Positions 9,284-17,412 of a DNA stretch of 64,000 nt are shown here, piece by piece. This stretch comes from Alkalibacillus almallahensis (GTDB lineage Bacteria > Bacillota > Bacilli > Bacillales > Alkalibacillaceae). The translations under genes were made by a program, and so were the position numbers. The stretch is taken from assembly GCF_011761495.1 (NCBI RefSeq), contig NZ_JAASRU010000010.1, positions 1-64,000 on the forward strand, given 5' to 3'. Each line of letters begins with the position of its first letter. Positions within the stretch are counted from its first letter, which is position 1. The notes under the pieces were generated by a model. It was not told the origin of the DNA. It did no database searches and worked only from the letters and a program-made list of their open reading frames with translations.

Positions 9284-9313
9284 AAAAGGACCACTCAATT
9301 TGAGTAGTCCTTT
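9283..9313 (-). terminator. Rho-independent terminator of the MDR gene
   Basis: AAAGGACTACTCAAATTGAGTGGTCCTTT on the minus strand (arms about 9300-9313 and 9286-9299) forms a hairpin followed by further T residues. It lies 57 bases after the stop of the reductase gene. Confidence 0.75.
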
Positions 9314-9370
9314 CAAATGCTTATATATGTTTATCAAATCAAAACCTTGTATCTCTTTATTGTGCGCACA

Positions 9371-10357
9371 TTATAGTTTCACAAGCGTTCTTCCACGTAC
9401 TTTTCCTTCTAAAATATCCCCTAATACTTCTGGCAGTTCTTGTAATGATATTTCGTTGACCATTTCTTCATTCAAGTTTGTTGGTTTTAAATCATCACTC
9501 AGACGATCCCAAACTTCTAATCTCTTATTCATTGGACATTCAACAGAATCAATACCAAGCCAATTGATCCCTCTTGAAATAAAAGGAATAACAGCTGTGG
9601 AAACTTCTACCCCACCTGTCAAACCACTTGTAGCTACAGAACCTCCATATTTTAATGTACTTAGTATATACTGAAGTGTTTTTCCACCTACTGGATCAAT
9701 AGCCCCAGCCCATTTTTCTTCACGCATTGGGCTTTGTTCAGTATCTACAATTTCATTACGATCAATAATCTGTTTAGCCCCTAATCTTTTTAAATATGCT
9801 TCTTCATTAGACTTTCCTGTACTAGCTACAACATCATAGCTCTTGTTAGCTAACATATTGACGGCAATACTACCAACACCACCAGTAGCACCAGCCACCA
9901 AAACAGGTCCCTGACTAGGTTCTAATCCATTGTCTTCAAGACTTTGAACAGATAAAGCTGCGGTAAACCCAGCTGTTCCAAGGATCATAGCTTCTCTTGA
10001 AGTCAAACCTTCCGGGAGAGGAACAACCCAATCTGCAGGTACACGAGCTATCTCGCTAAATCCGCCAGAATGCCCTGTTCCTAATTTATAGCTAGTTACG
10101 ATGACTTCATCACCTTTTTCATATCGGTTATCTGTTGAATCAATGACTGTACCAGCTAAATCGATCCCTGGTACTAAAGGATAGGACTCTACAAGCTGAC
10201 CTTGATAAGCTACTATACCATCCTTAAAATTTACGCTAGAATAAGCTACACGGATGGTTACTTCTCCTTCTGGTAAATCATCCATACTTAATTGTTTAAT
10301 ATCTAATTCCATTTGATCATTCACTTTATCCAATACTAATGCTTGAAAAGTATTCAT
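9371..10357 (-). CDS. YhdH/YhfP-family quinone oxidoreductase (acrylyl-CoA reductase-like)
   Basis: 328 residues from ATG 10357. Medium-chain dehydrogenase/reductase fold: GroES-like N-terminal half, then a Rossmann half with the NADPH-binding glycine motif VAGATGGVGSIA. The sequence pattern (YSSVNFKDG, PGIDLAGTV, GTGHSGGFSE) is that of the YhdH/YhfP branch, zinc-free enzymes that reduce activated double bonds such as acryloyl-CoA with NADPH. The frame extends to ATG 10393, but MNTFQAL matches the family start. It is a single gene with its own terminator, divergent from the broken lipoprotein gene at 10542. Confidence 0.88.
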   Translation of the reverse strand: MNTFQALVLDKVNDQMELDIKQLSMDDLPEGEVTIRVAYSSVNFKDGIVAYQGQLVESYPLVPGIDLAGTVIDSTDNRYEKGDEVIVTSYKLGTGHSGGFSEIARVPADWVVPLPEGLTSREAMILGTAGFTAALSVQSLEDNGLEPSQGPVLVAGATGGVGSIAVNMLANKSYDVVASTGKSNEEAYLKRLGAKQIIDRNEIVDTEQSPMREEKWAGAIDPVGGKTLQYILSTLKYGGSVATSGLTGGVEVSTAVIPFISRGINWLGIDSVECPMNKRLEVWDRLSDDLKPTNLNEEMVNEISLQELPEVLGDILEGKVRGRTLVKL

Positions 10358-10541
10358 TTTTGCATCATATCCCTTCTTATTGTTTAATGTCATTACATCT
10401 TCATTTGTCTATGCAAAGTATTATATGATCTATTGAGTGTCAAATAAATTGAAGAATTATCACCTTCATCTCAAATGGTGGTTTTTGTAATGTACTATTT
10501 TTTCAAAAAATCATTCTACTAGATTAGCAAAGGAGAATTTT

Positions 10542-10712
10542 ATGCAGTCTAGAATACTTCTAAGTGTAATTTCTTTTATGATTTTATTTATTGTTATTGG
10601 TTGTTCATCTGATGAGGAAACAAAGTACCTTGAAGGGGTTACTGGAGAAATTGTAGAGATTCAAGATGAGTCATTTTTAATTCAAGACAACCCAGGTAAA
10701 GTTGATTTGTAA
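10542..10712 (+). pseudogene. 5' fragment of a small lipoprotein gene
   Basis: AGGAGAATTTT precedes an ATG that opens a clear lipoprotein signal (lipobox IVIGC, Cys 21) and about 30 further residues ending IQDNPGKVDL and a stop. The last residues run into sequence that, read on the other strand, is mazF. So the gene seems to have lost its 3' part where two decayed genes were joined tail to tail. The mature part resembles the start of short beta-barrel lipoproteins (GEIVEIQDESFLIQD), but the family is uncertain. Confidence 0.6.
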
Positions 10713-10842
10713 TTGGACAGACAATGGCAAAACCAGTTTCTTTGCTGAACGATCTTGCTGATTATACAATGGTTGGTCTTGTCCCAGATTGTGGATTGAA
10801 ATTTTATATAAATAAGATCACCTTCTCTTGGAGCTTCTATGT
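10703..10842 (-). pseudogene. mazF toxin remnant
   Basis: Pieces in different frames give APREGDLIYIKF, NPQSGT, RPTIV, stop, SARSFSKETGFAIVCPITNQ, which in order match the first half of MazF/PemK mRNA interferases (the usual text being roughly GDIIWLNFDPQSGHEQAGRRPALVLS, then NKKTG and CPIT). Damage seen: an extra T near KF/NP, loss of about five codons (the HEQAG part), a TAA after RPTIV, and truncation after PITNQ. It lies immediately downstream of the MazE-like gene, where mazF is expected. Confidence 0.75.
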
Positions 10843-11079
10843 TTATAATAATTCCTTCCCTTGATTACCAAAATCAATTTCATCGTGACGATTAGATTCA
10901 TTAATTTGGCTTAACACATCTTCTAGTGATAGGTCTTTGTCTACAGGCTCTATGAGAATTCCCGTTTCAGTAGAGCTTATCGTTACATTTGAACCGTTTG
11001 TTAAGCTATGTTGGTCTGCAATATCATGAGGTATATGAACCGCTAAACTATTTCCCCACTTTGTGATTGTCTTATTCAC
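10843..11079 (-). CDS. MazE-family antitoxin (AbrB-type DNA-binding)
   Basis: 78 residues. The N-terminal 50 form a swapped-hairpin AbrB/MazE domain (TKWGNSLAVHIPHDIADQ, then VTISSTETGILIEP); the C-terminal 28 are acidic and disordered, as in MazE, and would wrap MazF. Start ATG 11079 is preceded by AGAGGGGATTTTAA. The partner toxin downstream is destroyed, so this is an orphan antitoxin that may now only bind DNA or neutralise a related toxin elsewhere. The frame is fully intact. Confidence 0.82.
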   Translation of the reverse strand: MNKTITKWGNSLAVHIPHDIADQHSLTNGSNVTISSTETGILIEPVDKDLSLEDVLSQINESNRHDEIDFGNQGKELL

Positions 11080-11116
11080 TTTAAAATCCCCTCTGTTTTA
11101 ATGTTGAATAACATCT

Positions 11117-11617
11117 TTATAAATACAATACCATATGTTCCTCATCATAATATGTATGATCAACCTTTAATGCTTTTTTATCTCTTCCAATCACTTCGAA
11201 TCCACAAGAAGTGTACATTTTTTCAGCTTGAACATTCGTTGTTACAACTGTTAGATAAATTTGTTCAATACCACCTATGTTTTTTGCTTGTTCAATCACA
11301 CTTAAAACAAGTGCTTTTCCAATTCCATAGCCTCGTTTTTCTGGTTTAATATATATCGCCACTAAATTTGCTCTATGACTCAACTTCAATGGTTGCTCCT
11401 TTACTAATGTCACAACACCAACAAGTTGTGATTCTTCATAAGCACCAAAAGTAATCGCGCTTGATTTGTTACTAAAACTATTTTTGTACTTTTCAGCAGA
11501 AACATTCTTTTCCTCTTCATAACTTGATGCAAAAGCGCTCGGGTTATTTTTTAATGCTTCGAGCCTTATAGACAGGTACTCTTCAGGATCATTTGAATAT
11601 AATTCTCTTATTTCCAT
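11117..11617 (-). CDS. GNAT N-acetyltransferase
   Basis: 166 residues from ATG 11617 (GGAGATTTGATT upstream). GNAT features: IRELYSNDPEEYLSIRLEAL at the N-terminus, the strand LVAIYIKPEKRGYGIGKALV containing the acetyl-CoA loop (RGYGIG), and the C-terminal NVQAEKMYTSCGFEVIG. Acetyl acceptor unknown. It lies just downstream of the MazE-like gene on the same strand but with its own ribosome binding site; the order within the transcript is acetyltransferase first. Confidence 0.85.
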   Translation of the reverse strand: MEIRELYSNDPEEYLSIRLEALKNNPSAFASSYEEEKNVSAEKYKNSFSNKSSAITFGAYEESQLVGVVTLVKEQPLKLSHRANLVAIYIKPEKRGYGIGKALVLSVIEQAKNIGGIEQIYLTVVTTNVQAEKMYTSCGFEVIGRDKKALKVDHTYYDEEHMVLYL

Positions 11618-11801
11618 AATCAAATCTCCATTCATTACAGAAGCAATGTTTTTAATATAAAGTAATTTAATTAATTCTTGTTGAACAAATTGCTAGTTAA
11701 TAATTACTAAAGATTAAGTGGGCTATATAACCCTTTTGTTGAAATTTTCTGTGTTGTTTAGAGTGACGATATTAACCTCTTTGTCTTAGTACAATATTTT
11801 T

Positions 11802-11969
11802 CTAAACTTTTTTCTCCTCTAATTCTAACCTTTTTCGTTCCAACTCTATTCTTTCTTGTTCCAGTTTGATTTCTTGTTCCTTCATTTTAAAATGTTTATT
11901 AGTAGAATAAACACCCATGACCAAGCTAACTATGACAACAATTATAATCAACCAAATAAATAAATCCAA
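11802..11969 (-). CDS. 55-residue membrane-anchored coiled-coil peptide
   Basis: A TTG start at 11969 is preceded by GGGGAGGGCAAATT. The product has one membrane helix (about residues 3-21) and then a charged helix with strict alternation of Glu, Lys, Arg and Leu (about 27-55: KMKEQEIKLEQERIELERKR and on), typical of a single-stranded helix or coiled coil. Small proteins of this plan occur widely in Bacillaceae; the function is unknown. It is short, but the ribosome binding site and composition make it credible. Confidence 0.7.
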   Translation of the reverse strand: MDLFIWLIIIVVIVSLVMGVYSTNKHFKMKEQEIKLEQERIELERKRLELEEKKV

Positions 11970-12077
11970 AATTTGCCCTCCCCAATATAATAACTTACGA
12001 ACAATTTAATACGTCACAGAACTACGTTTCCCAAAAGGCCATTCTTTCTTAATAAAGCACATCATTAATTCAATTCA

Positions 12078-12563
12078 TTACTCCAAAAATCCATCTTTAT
12101 TTAATAAATCTATACTTTCTTTCCTTGTATCACTATCTTCTCGCCATTTGATGATCATATAGATATCACTAATATTTTCGGGTGAAATAATTTCTCCATT
12201 CTCGTCATGCAAAGCACTTCCTTCTACTGTACCGATGGATGTCTGTGTTATATCTGTTTCACTTCCTGATACGGACCTCTTCTGAATAGTTGTTTCTTCA
12301 CCCTCTATAACAGCATTAACTTCAACACTAAAAAAATCGCTACTATATTCATTATTTTTCTTCATAATTAAATTACCATTACCTACTTTAAACGCTTCTG
12401 ATGTACTCATAATTTCATAAGCATCTACTTTCCAGTTTTCACTTTCTCCGGATAATGACAAATAATAATTATCAACCGTTTTCTCATTGCCACTACAGCT
12501 TGAAAGTAAAAAGGTTACTAATAACGCACTTAACAAAAAATATTTTCGACTTTTCAACACCAT
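12078..12563 (-). CDS. Lipoprotein, unknown function
   Basis: 161 residues from ATG 12563, preceded by AAGGTGAT at about 9 bases. Signal peptide with lipobox LLSSC (Cys 23). The mature domain of about 138 residues is rich in Ser, Glu and Thr and looks like a beta-sandwich (NWKVDAYEIMSTSEAFKVGNGNL), a plan common in Bacillus surface lipoproteins. It sits alone on the minus strand between spacers. No catalytic motif seen. Confidence 0.72.
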   Translation of the reverse strand: MVLKSRKYFLLSALLVTFLLSSCSGNEKTVDNYYLSLSGESENWKVDAYEIMSTSEAFKVGNGNLIMKKNNEYSSDFFSVEVNAVIEGEETTIQKRSVSGSETDITQTSIGTVEGSALHDENGEIISPENISDIYMIIKWREDSDTRKESIDLLNKDGFLE

Positions 12564-12844
12564 CAATTACCAATCACCTTAAATTTTCTTTTAATATTAA
12601 ACTCATTTTTCTGAGGAGGAAGTTGGCTTAATGACTTCACAAAATAGTTTGATTTTCGATAAGATTTTTTCAACTCCATCCTAAAATCCATATTATTTCT
12701 ATTGTATACTACTACTAAATTAGCTTTTAAACCTTATAAATCACTATCTATATCAGTAGATAATTAAATTTGCGAATATACTCACCAATAGGTTCTCCGA
12801 AAAACTCCTCTACTTCACTAGTTTATTCTTAAACCGAATAATAG

Positions 12845-13387
12845 CTATTTTAAAGTACTAAATAAGAAGTCCTTGTGACTGTTCGACAATTTTATCAAGT
12901 CAAATTCACCTGTTCTGATTAAACTTTTAATGGCACACGTTTCATTCCAAGCTAAATCATAAAGATTTTTATCAATAATACCTTTTGATAACGCATCCTC
13001 AAGTTCATCAGCATCCTTATCAATAATCTCACCAGAGGGTAATAGAATAATATCTAAGAATAGATCATCCATAAATGGAACTTCATTTTCTATGCCATTA
13101 CCTAGGCATATATCAATATACCATTGAACAATTTCTCCATTAGCATTAAACATGGTAGTTACAGCATGGTGTTTCTCTAAGGGGAATTGCTGAAGCCACA
13201 TATAGCCATCATCAACTATTTTCACCCTTTTTATTCCATTGTTTACCGATAACGACTCTGTTACTTTTATCGTATTTAATAAAGTTATGTAACCCTTGAA
13301 TTCTTTAGTATTAAGATAAGACTGTGAATATTTACTTTTAATAATTCTTTTCCACTCTGAACGATTTCCGAACTTCCTTTTTATCAT
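12845..13387 (-). CDS. DUF402-family protein (Ntdp-like)
   Basis: 180 residues. The core GYMWLQQFPLEKHHAVTTMF, VQWYIDICLG, PFMDDLFLDIILLPSGEI, DADELEDAL follows the DUF402 fold used by nucleoside tri- and diphosphate phosphatases and by fluoroacetyl-CoA and RNA-associated relatives. The conserved acidic residues (YID, DDLFLD, D-x-DELE) that hold metal are all present, so an active phosphatase is plausible. The second ATG of the frame (13387) has the better spacing to GATAGGG and is preferred over 13393. Substrate not inferable. Confidence 0.75.
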   Translation of the reverse strand: MIKRKFGNRSEWKRIIKSKYSQSYLNTKEFKGYITLLNTIKVTESLSVNNGIKRVKIVDDGYMWLQQFPLEKHHAVTTMFNANGEIVQWYIDICLGNGIENEVPFMDDLFLDIILLPSGEIIDKDADELEDALSKGIIDKNLYDLAWNETCAIKSLIRTGEFDLIKLSNSHKDFLFSTLK

Positions 13388-13526
13388 TATCATGACCCTA
13401 TCTGAATTTTTCTAAATTATACCATCAAATTGATGATAATGTGTCTTTATATATTGGTTTATCGCTACAAGTTGTGGTGAACACATTAACATTAACTACC
13501 AGTGAATTGATTATTAATATTCTCAC

Positions 13527-13871
13527 TTAAAACACATTCCAATTTTTAATCACAACATCTTGAATAAGTAAAAAGATTCCCCACCCTGCTACACCTAGCC
13601 CAAAAGATACAGCAAGTGGTAATGATTGCTTTAAAGACAAATAGAGAATTAATAATAAAACTGCGGTTGCAGGAAAACCCCAAAGTACACCTAAGGCAAA
13701 TTTACCAAGTGTTGTATTCCCTTCTCCTTGTAAGTAGAGCCAAAAAATACTTAACAAACTGACTAATGGTAAAGCAGCAATAATGCCACCATATACAGGA
13801 AACTTTCTTGCAATCTCTGAAACAATTCCAATTGCTATAGCAGATACTAATATCTTCATGGCGACAAACAT
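13527..13871 (-). CDS. DUF3147 small membrane protein
   Basis: 114 residues with four hydrophobic segments (about 3-20, 25-46, 55-77 and 84-110) and the family-typical KFPVYGGIIAALPLVSLLS turn. It overlaps the 3' end of the marR gene by 16 bases, with GGGGAGAG before its ATG inside the upstream gene, so translation is probably coupled. DUF3147 proteins often come as neighbours of regulators; the role is unknown, possibly transport. Being coupled to a MarR repressor, it may be the regulated partner. Confidence 0.8.
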   Translation of the reverse strand: MFVAMKILVSAIAIGIVSEIARKFPVYGGIIAALPLVSLLSIFWLYLQGEGNTTLGKFALGVLWGFPATAVLLLILYLSLKQSLPLAVSFGLGVAGWGIFLLIQDVVIKNWNVF

Positions 13872-14278
13872 TGCTTTGATCTCTCCCCTAAAATTTCAAA
13901 TGCTTCTGTAATCAATTCCTTCTCTTCAGTGTTTAATGACTTAAAAATATGATTCAATTTCTCTTCGTCTAAACTCGTATTTCTAAACAAAACTTCTTCT
14001 CCCTTCTCAGTTAAACAGAGAATCACTTTTCGTTCGTCCGATTGACTTCTGCTTTTCTTCAAAAGGGCTTTATCGATCATTCGTTTAACATGTTCTGAGG
14101 CGGTATTCTGTGACACATTAATATAATCTGCTATGTCATTAACTCCTACATTAGGCTGTTTTTGCACATGCTGAAGAATACGAATCACTTGGTGCGTTAT
14201 CTTCTCATCATGTGGATAATGTAGGTGGTAATAAATATCCGTCCAGTGTTGGTTCATTTTTTTTACTTCATTTTCCAT
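13856..14278 (-). CDS. MarR-family transcriptional regulator
   Basis: 140 residues. Winged helix: helices around 22-40, recognition region NDIADYINVSQNTASEHVKRMID (about 47-69), wing KKSRSQSDERKVILCLTEKGEEVL (about 74-97), then a dimerisation helix. The DER in the wing is a hallmark of MarR proteins. It starts at ATG 14278 and is first in a two-gene unit with the DUF3147 protein. A 5-bp inverted repeat in its promoter region (14312-14326) may be its operator, which would make it autoregulated. Ligand unknown. Confidence 0.85.
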   Translation of the reverse strand: MENEVKKMNQHWTDIYYHLHYPHDEKITHQVIRILQHVQKQPNVGVNDIADYINVSQNTASEHVKRMIDKALLKKSRSQSDERKVILCLTEKGEEVLFRNTSLDEEKLNHIFKSLNTEEKELITEAFEILGERSKQCLSP

Positions 14279-14311
14279 AATCTAACCCTTTCAATCGTAT
14301 ATAAAGATTAT

Positions 14312-14326
14312 ATCGTTATTTACGAT
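14312..14326. promoter_or_regulatory. Candidate MarR operator
   Basis: ATCGT-TATTT-ACGAT, an exact 5-bp inverted repeat about 35 bases upstream of the marR start, with a similar half (AATCGTATA) nearby at about 14292. Position and symmetry suit a MarR-type autoregulatory site; no direct proof. Confidence 0.4.
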
Positions 14327-14424
14327 GTATTATAAATGAAAAAACAAACAGTTTCAACTGAATTTAAACAATCCTGTTTGTCATTTTTCATATAAAACAT
14401 GATCTGATAAATAAGATGGAAAAA

Positions 14425-14988
14425 TTACGTTTCAAGATTAAATCTGCGTTCAAATAATTCAGGATAAAACGTAACAAATCCATTATCATCCACGTAAATA
14501 ATTGATTCAAAGCCGTAACTTTGATACAGGAACTCTCTAATGTTTCCATTACGCTGTAGATAAGTATAACTTTGTTTTACTTTAAAGGTTTCTAAACTCG
14601 AGACAGATATATATACCATTTCAAAGTCTCTTTTCTGATTAGTCTCCCATTCAAACCTATTAATCGGTAACGTATTAGAGAATGGTGTTGCAGATATGTC
14701 GATATCAATAGCTCCACTCAACTCGTTGATTTTCTTACCGTCACCCGTATACCAATTCCCAAAACCGTCAGAGATGATTTCTAGATTCTCTTTGTTGTCA
14801 ACGTTCAAAATTAATTTTTTAGTTTTCCAAGATTGATCCAACCGAACTGTATAATTGATTTTGTAAGGTTTATGTTGTTCTGAAGTAATGATTATTCCTG
14901 TCGTAATTATTCCATTATTCTCATTCCCTATTCCTAAAAACTCGCAACCAAAGTCTTCTAAATGCTCCCACACTATTTTATGTATCAA
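14425..14988 (-). CDS. Putative glycolipid-binding family protein (PF06475-like)
   Basis: 187 residues from a TTG start at 14988, which follows GGAGG by 9 bases; the longer frame from 15018 has no ribosome binding site. The pattern of repeated beta strands with YKINYTVRLDQSWKTKKLILNV, GNWYTGDGK, IDIDISATPFSNTLPINR fits the predicted glycolipid-binding family (formerly DUF1089), a beta-barrel with a lipid-like cavity known from Mycobacterium and bacilli. No signal peptide, so it is probably cytoplasmic. Single gene, divergent from the hssR promoter. Confidence 0.7.
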   Translation of the reverse strand: MIHKIVWEHLEDFGCEFLGIGNENNGIITTGIIITSEQHKPYKINYTVRLDQSWKTKKLILNVDNKENLEIISDGFGNWYTGDGKKINELSGAIDIDISATPFSNTLPINRFEWETNQKRDFEMVYISVSSLETFKVKQSYTYLQRNGNIREFLYQSYGFESIIYVDDNGFVTFYPELFERRFNLET

Positions 14989-15200
14989 TTTATTAAACCT
15001 CCGTTCAAAAAATATCAATTAAATGAGTATTCCGTTATACTATCACTCTCTCTATGCAGGTTTGTTTGTCGATAAAAGTTCATCAATGTCAGTTGTTTTA
15101 AAGTAATTTGTCGTTAGAGTGAGAAAAAACTACAATTAATAGTGAAGAGCCATATTTTTGGTAAGATTTAATCATTTACTGTGATAATTTTTACTTTCTA

Positions 15201-15220
15201 ATTAATCTTCTGTTCACTTT
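15201..15220 (+). promoter_or_regulatory. Candidate HssR direct repeat before hssR
   Basis: ATTAATCTT-CT-GTTCACTTT: two 9-base half sites 11 bases apart, the same layout (9 + 2 + 9) as the HssR direct repeat described for hrtAB promoters in Staphylococcus. A near copy occurs at 17335-17354 before hrtB (16 of the first 19 bases equal). It lies about 60 bases upstream of the hssR start, suitable for activation. Confidence 0.55.
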
Positions 15221-15280
15221 TAGGTTGTAAGATAGTCTAATAGAACCTATATTTAATTTGGAATAGAAAGGGTGATTATG

Positions 15281-15955
15281 ATGACTAATATCTTAATTAT
15301 TGACGATGATCCTTATATACTGAACCTTGTAGAGGTGACTTTAAAAGATTCTGGTTTTTTTACCTACAAAGCAATAGACGGTTTTGAAGCATTAGATATT
15401 TTTGAACAAACTCCCATAGACCTTGCGATAGTAGATGTGATGATGCCAAAAATGGATGGGTTCACACTGACTCAAAAAATCAAAAATATGTATCATATTC
15501 CTATCATATTACTCACAGCAAAGGGAGAATTACACGACAAGGAAAAAGGATACATTTCTGGTACAGATGATTATGTCGTCAAACCATTTGAACCAAAAGA
15601 ACTCGTATTTCGGGTTCAAGCAGTTCTAAGAAGATACAATAACCTTAGTAATGATGTGATCCAAATAAATGATGTAAAAATTGATAAAAGAAACTATGAA
15701 GTACAAATTGGTAATCAACGTATGATCATGCCTTTAAAGGAATTTGAGTTATTAGCATTATTAGCTTCACGACCTAACCAAGTATTTAATCGAGATTACT
15801 TAATTGAAAATATTTGGGGGCTTGAGTTTGAAGGTGACGAAAGAACTGTAAATGTTCATATAAAAAGAATCAGACAAAGATTAGAAAAGGTTACATCAAC
15901 CATAGAAATCATAACAGTTCGTGGGGTTGGTTATAAATTAGAGGTGGCTTCATGA
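15281..15955 (+). CDS. hssR: Haem-response regulator HssR (OmpR family)
   Basis: 224 residues. Receiver domain with acidic pocket D8-D10, phosphorylation site D52 (VDVMMPKMDG) and K101 (VVKPFEP); C-terminal winged helix with GDERTVNVHIKRIRQRL. The stretch KEKGYISGTDDYVVKPFEPK is close to that of staphylococcal HssR (as remembered), and the partner genes agree. HssR, once phosphorylated by HssS on haem excess, activates the haem exporter genes. The second ATG (15281) best fits the ribosome binding site AAAGGGTG. The gene overlaps hssS by 4 bases (ATGA), so the two are translationally coupled. Confidence 0.88.
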   Translation: MTNILIIDDDPYILNLVEVTLKDSGFFTYKAIDGFEALDIFEQTPIDLAIVDVMMPKMDGFTLTQKIKNMYHIPIILLTAKGELHDKEKGYISGTDDYVVKPFEPKELVFRVQAVLRRYNNLSNDVIQINDVKIDKRNYEVQIGNQRMIMPLKEFELLALLASRPNQVFNRDYLIENIWGLEFEGDERTVNVHIKRIRQRLEKVTSTIEIITVRGVGYKLEVAS

Positions 15956-17328
15956 TGAAATCTTTATATACTAAATTTTTATTTATCACTCTGCTTATCA
16001 TGATTGCTAGTTCACTTATAGGATTTTTCATTGCGAATAGTTATTACCAAAATAACTTAAAGCCTGAGAACGATTCAAAGAACATGGAGATTGTCACTGG
16101 TATAGCAAATTACGCTGAGACTCAAGATGATCTTAACCAGTTTTTTACACACACTGCTTCAACTGGTTATCAATTGCTAGTCGTGAACCAACAAGGGGAC
16201 AAAGAATTTTATGGCGGACAATTTGATGAAAAGAATTTACCAACAAAAGCAATAGAAAAAGTACTCAATGGTGATTCTTATCATGGAATGAGAGATTTTC
16301 CTAAAGGAACTTTTGTTACAGGGTTTTTCGCAAACGATTTACAAAACTCTGTAGGAGTACCTTTTCGTCATAATGGTACACAATACGCACTTTTCTTGAG
16401 ACCCAACATTAAACTTTTATTTAATGAACTCCATATTTTGTTAGGTTGGATGGCTCTAGCTATATTCATACTTAGCTTGTTAGCTGTTTTAATTTGGGCA
16501 GCCATTCTTATACGTCCTGTGCGTCAATTATCTCATGCAACAAATGAAATAGGCGAAAATGGATTTAATGTTAACCTAGATATTCATAGAAGTGATGAGA
16601 TTGGCCAATTAGCACAAAACTTCAAGGACATGACTTCAAGACTCGAAGACTTAGATGAAGTTAGAAAATCATTTGTATCCAATGTTTCACATGATATTCA
16701 AACCCCATTATTAAACATTCAAGGATACAGTCGTCTCTTGAAAAATAGTACATTGTCTGATGAGGAGAAAAACTCATATTTAGAAGTGATTCAAGAGGAA
16801 ACAGAAAGAATGTCCATATTATCTAAACAGTTATTGACATTATCTTCACTTGAACCAAACAGTCACACGTATTCTATAAAGGAGATTAATATTTCTGAAC
16901 AAATACAAAGTCTTCTTCATAAATACTATTGGCTTATAAATGAGAATGAATTGTCCTTGACCTACTCTCTTGAAGATATAACAGTAAAAGGAAACCCTGA
17001 TCTGTTATATACGGTTTGGGAAAACTTATTGACTAATGCCATCAAATATAATGAACCTGGTGGATCTATTGAAATTAAGGCGGAAAAAACAAACAATCAG
17101 TTAGCAATTGAATTTACTGATTCAGGAGTAGGGATTAAGTCAAATGAGCAAAGTCAAATCTTTGACCGTTTCTACCGAGGTGACTCAGCCAGAACTAGGA
17201 CAAACCAAGGTACAGGATTAGGTTTATCCATAGTTAAAGAAGTTATCGAACTACATGAAGGAAATATCTATGTATATAGTCAATTAGAGAAAGGCACAAC
17301 ATTTAAAATCATCTTTCCACGATTGTAA
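15952..17328 (+). CDS. hssS: Haem-sensing histidine kinase HssS
   Basis: 458 residues, the length of staphylococcal HssS. TM1 at about 8-28, an outside sensor loop to 160, TM2 at about 163-187, HAMP, the H box SNVSHDIQTPL with His 247, N box ENLLTNAIKYN, and G boxes DSGVGI and GTGLGLSI. The sensor part contains FYGGQF, LNGDSYHGMRD, FVTGFFAND and FLRPNI, which match the HssS sensor as I remember it (FYGEPF, LNNQDYHGIKD, FVTGFFDN, FMRPDI). It should sense excess haem and phosphorylate HssR. ATGA overlap with hssR; a strong hairpin follows its stop. Confidence 0.88.
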   Translation: MMKSLYTKFLFITLLIMIASSLIGFFIANSYYQNNLKPENDSKNMEIVTGIANYAETQDDLNQFFTHTASTGYQLLVVNQQGDKEFYGGQFDEKNLPTKAIEKVLNGDSYHGMRDFPKGTFVTGFFANDLQNSVGVPFRHNGTQYALFLRPNIKLLFNELHILLGWMALAIFILSLLAVLIWAAILIRPVRQLSHATNEIGENGFNVNLDIHRSDEIGQLAQNFKDMTSRLEDLDEVRKSFVSNVSHDIQTPLLNIQGYSRLLKNSTLSDEEKNSYLEVIQEETERMSILSKQLLTLSSLEPNSHTYSIKEINISEQIQSLLHKYYWLINENELSLTYSLEDITVKGNPDLLYTVWENLLTNAIKYNEPGGSIEIKAEKTNNQLAIEFTDSGVGIKSNEQSQIFDRFYRGDSARTRTNQGTGLGLSIVKEVIELHEGNIYVYSQLEKGTTFKIIFPRL

Positions 17329-17334
17329 TATTTT

Positions 17335-17354
17335 ATTAACCTTTTGTTCACTTA
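17335..17354 (+). promoter_or_regulatory. Candidate HssR direct repeat before hrtB
   Basis: ATTAACCTT-TT-GTTCACTTA, the second 9 + 2 + 9 direct repeat, right after hssS and upstream of a possible -10 CATAAT at about 17365. It lies partly in the left arm of the terminator hairpin at 17338-17397, so control site and terminator share sequence. Confidence 0.55.
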
Positions 17355-17397
17355 GCTGATTTATCATAATCAGTAAGTAAAACAAAAGGTTTTTTTG
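17338..17397 (+). terminator. Hairpin between hssS and hrtB
   Basis: Arms AACCTTTTGTT (17338-17348) and AACAAAAGGTT (17381-17391) pair, an inner stem CTGATT/AATCAG extends it, and six T residues follow. It should stop hssRS transcripts, so that hrtBA depends on its own promoter. Confidence 0.7.
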
Positions 17398-17412
17398 AGA
17401 GGGATGATCATA

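Noticed and set aside
12631-12684. 17-codon plus-strand frame after GAGGAGGAAG
   Set aside because: Too short and without hydrophobic or other features; the ribosome-binding-like site alone is not enough.
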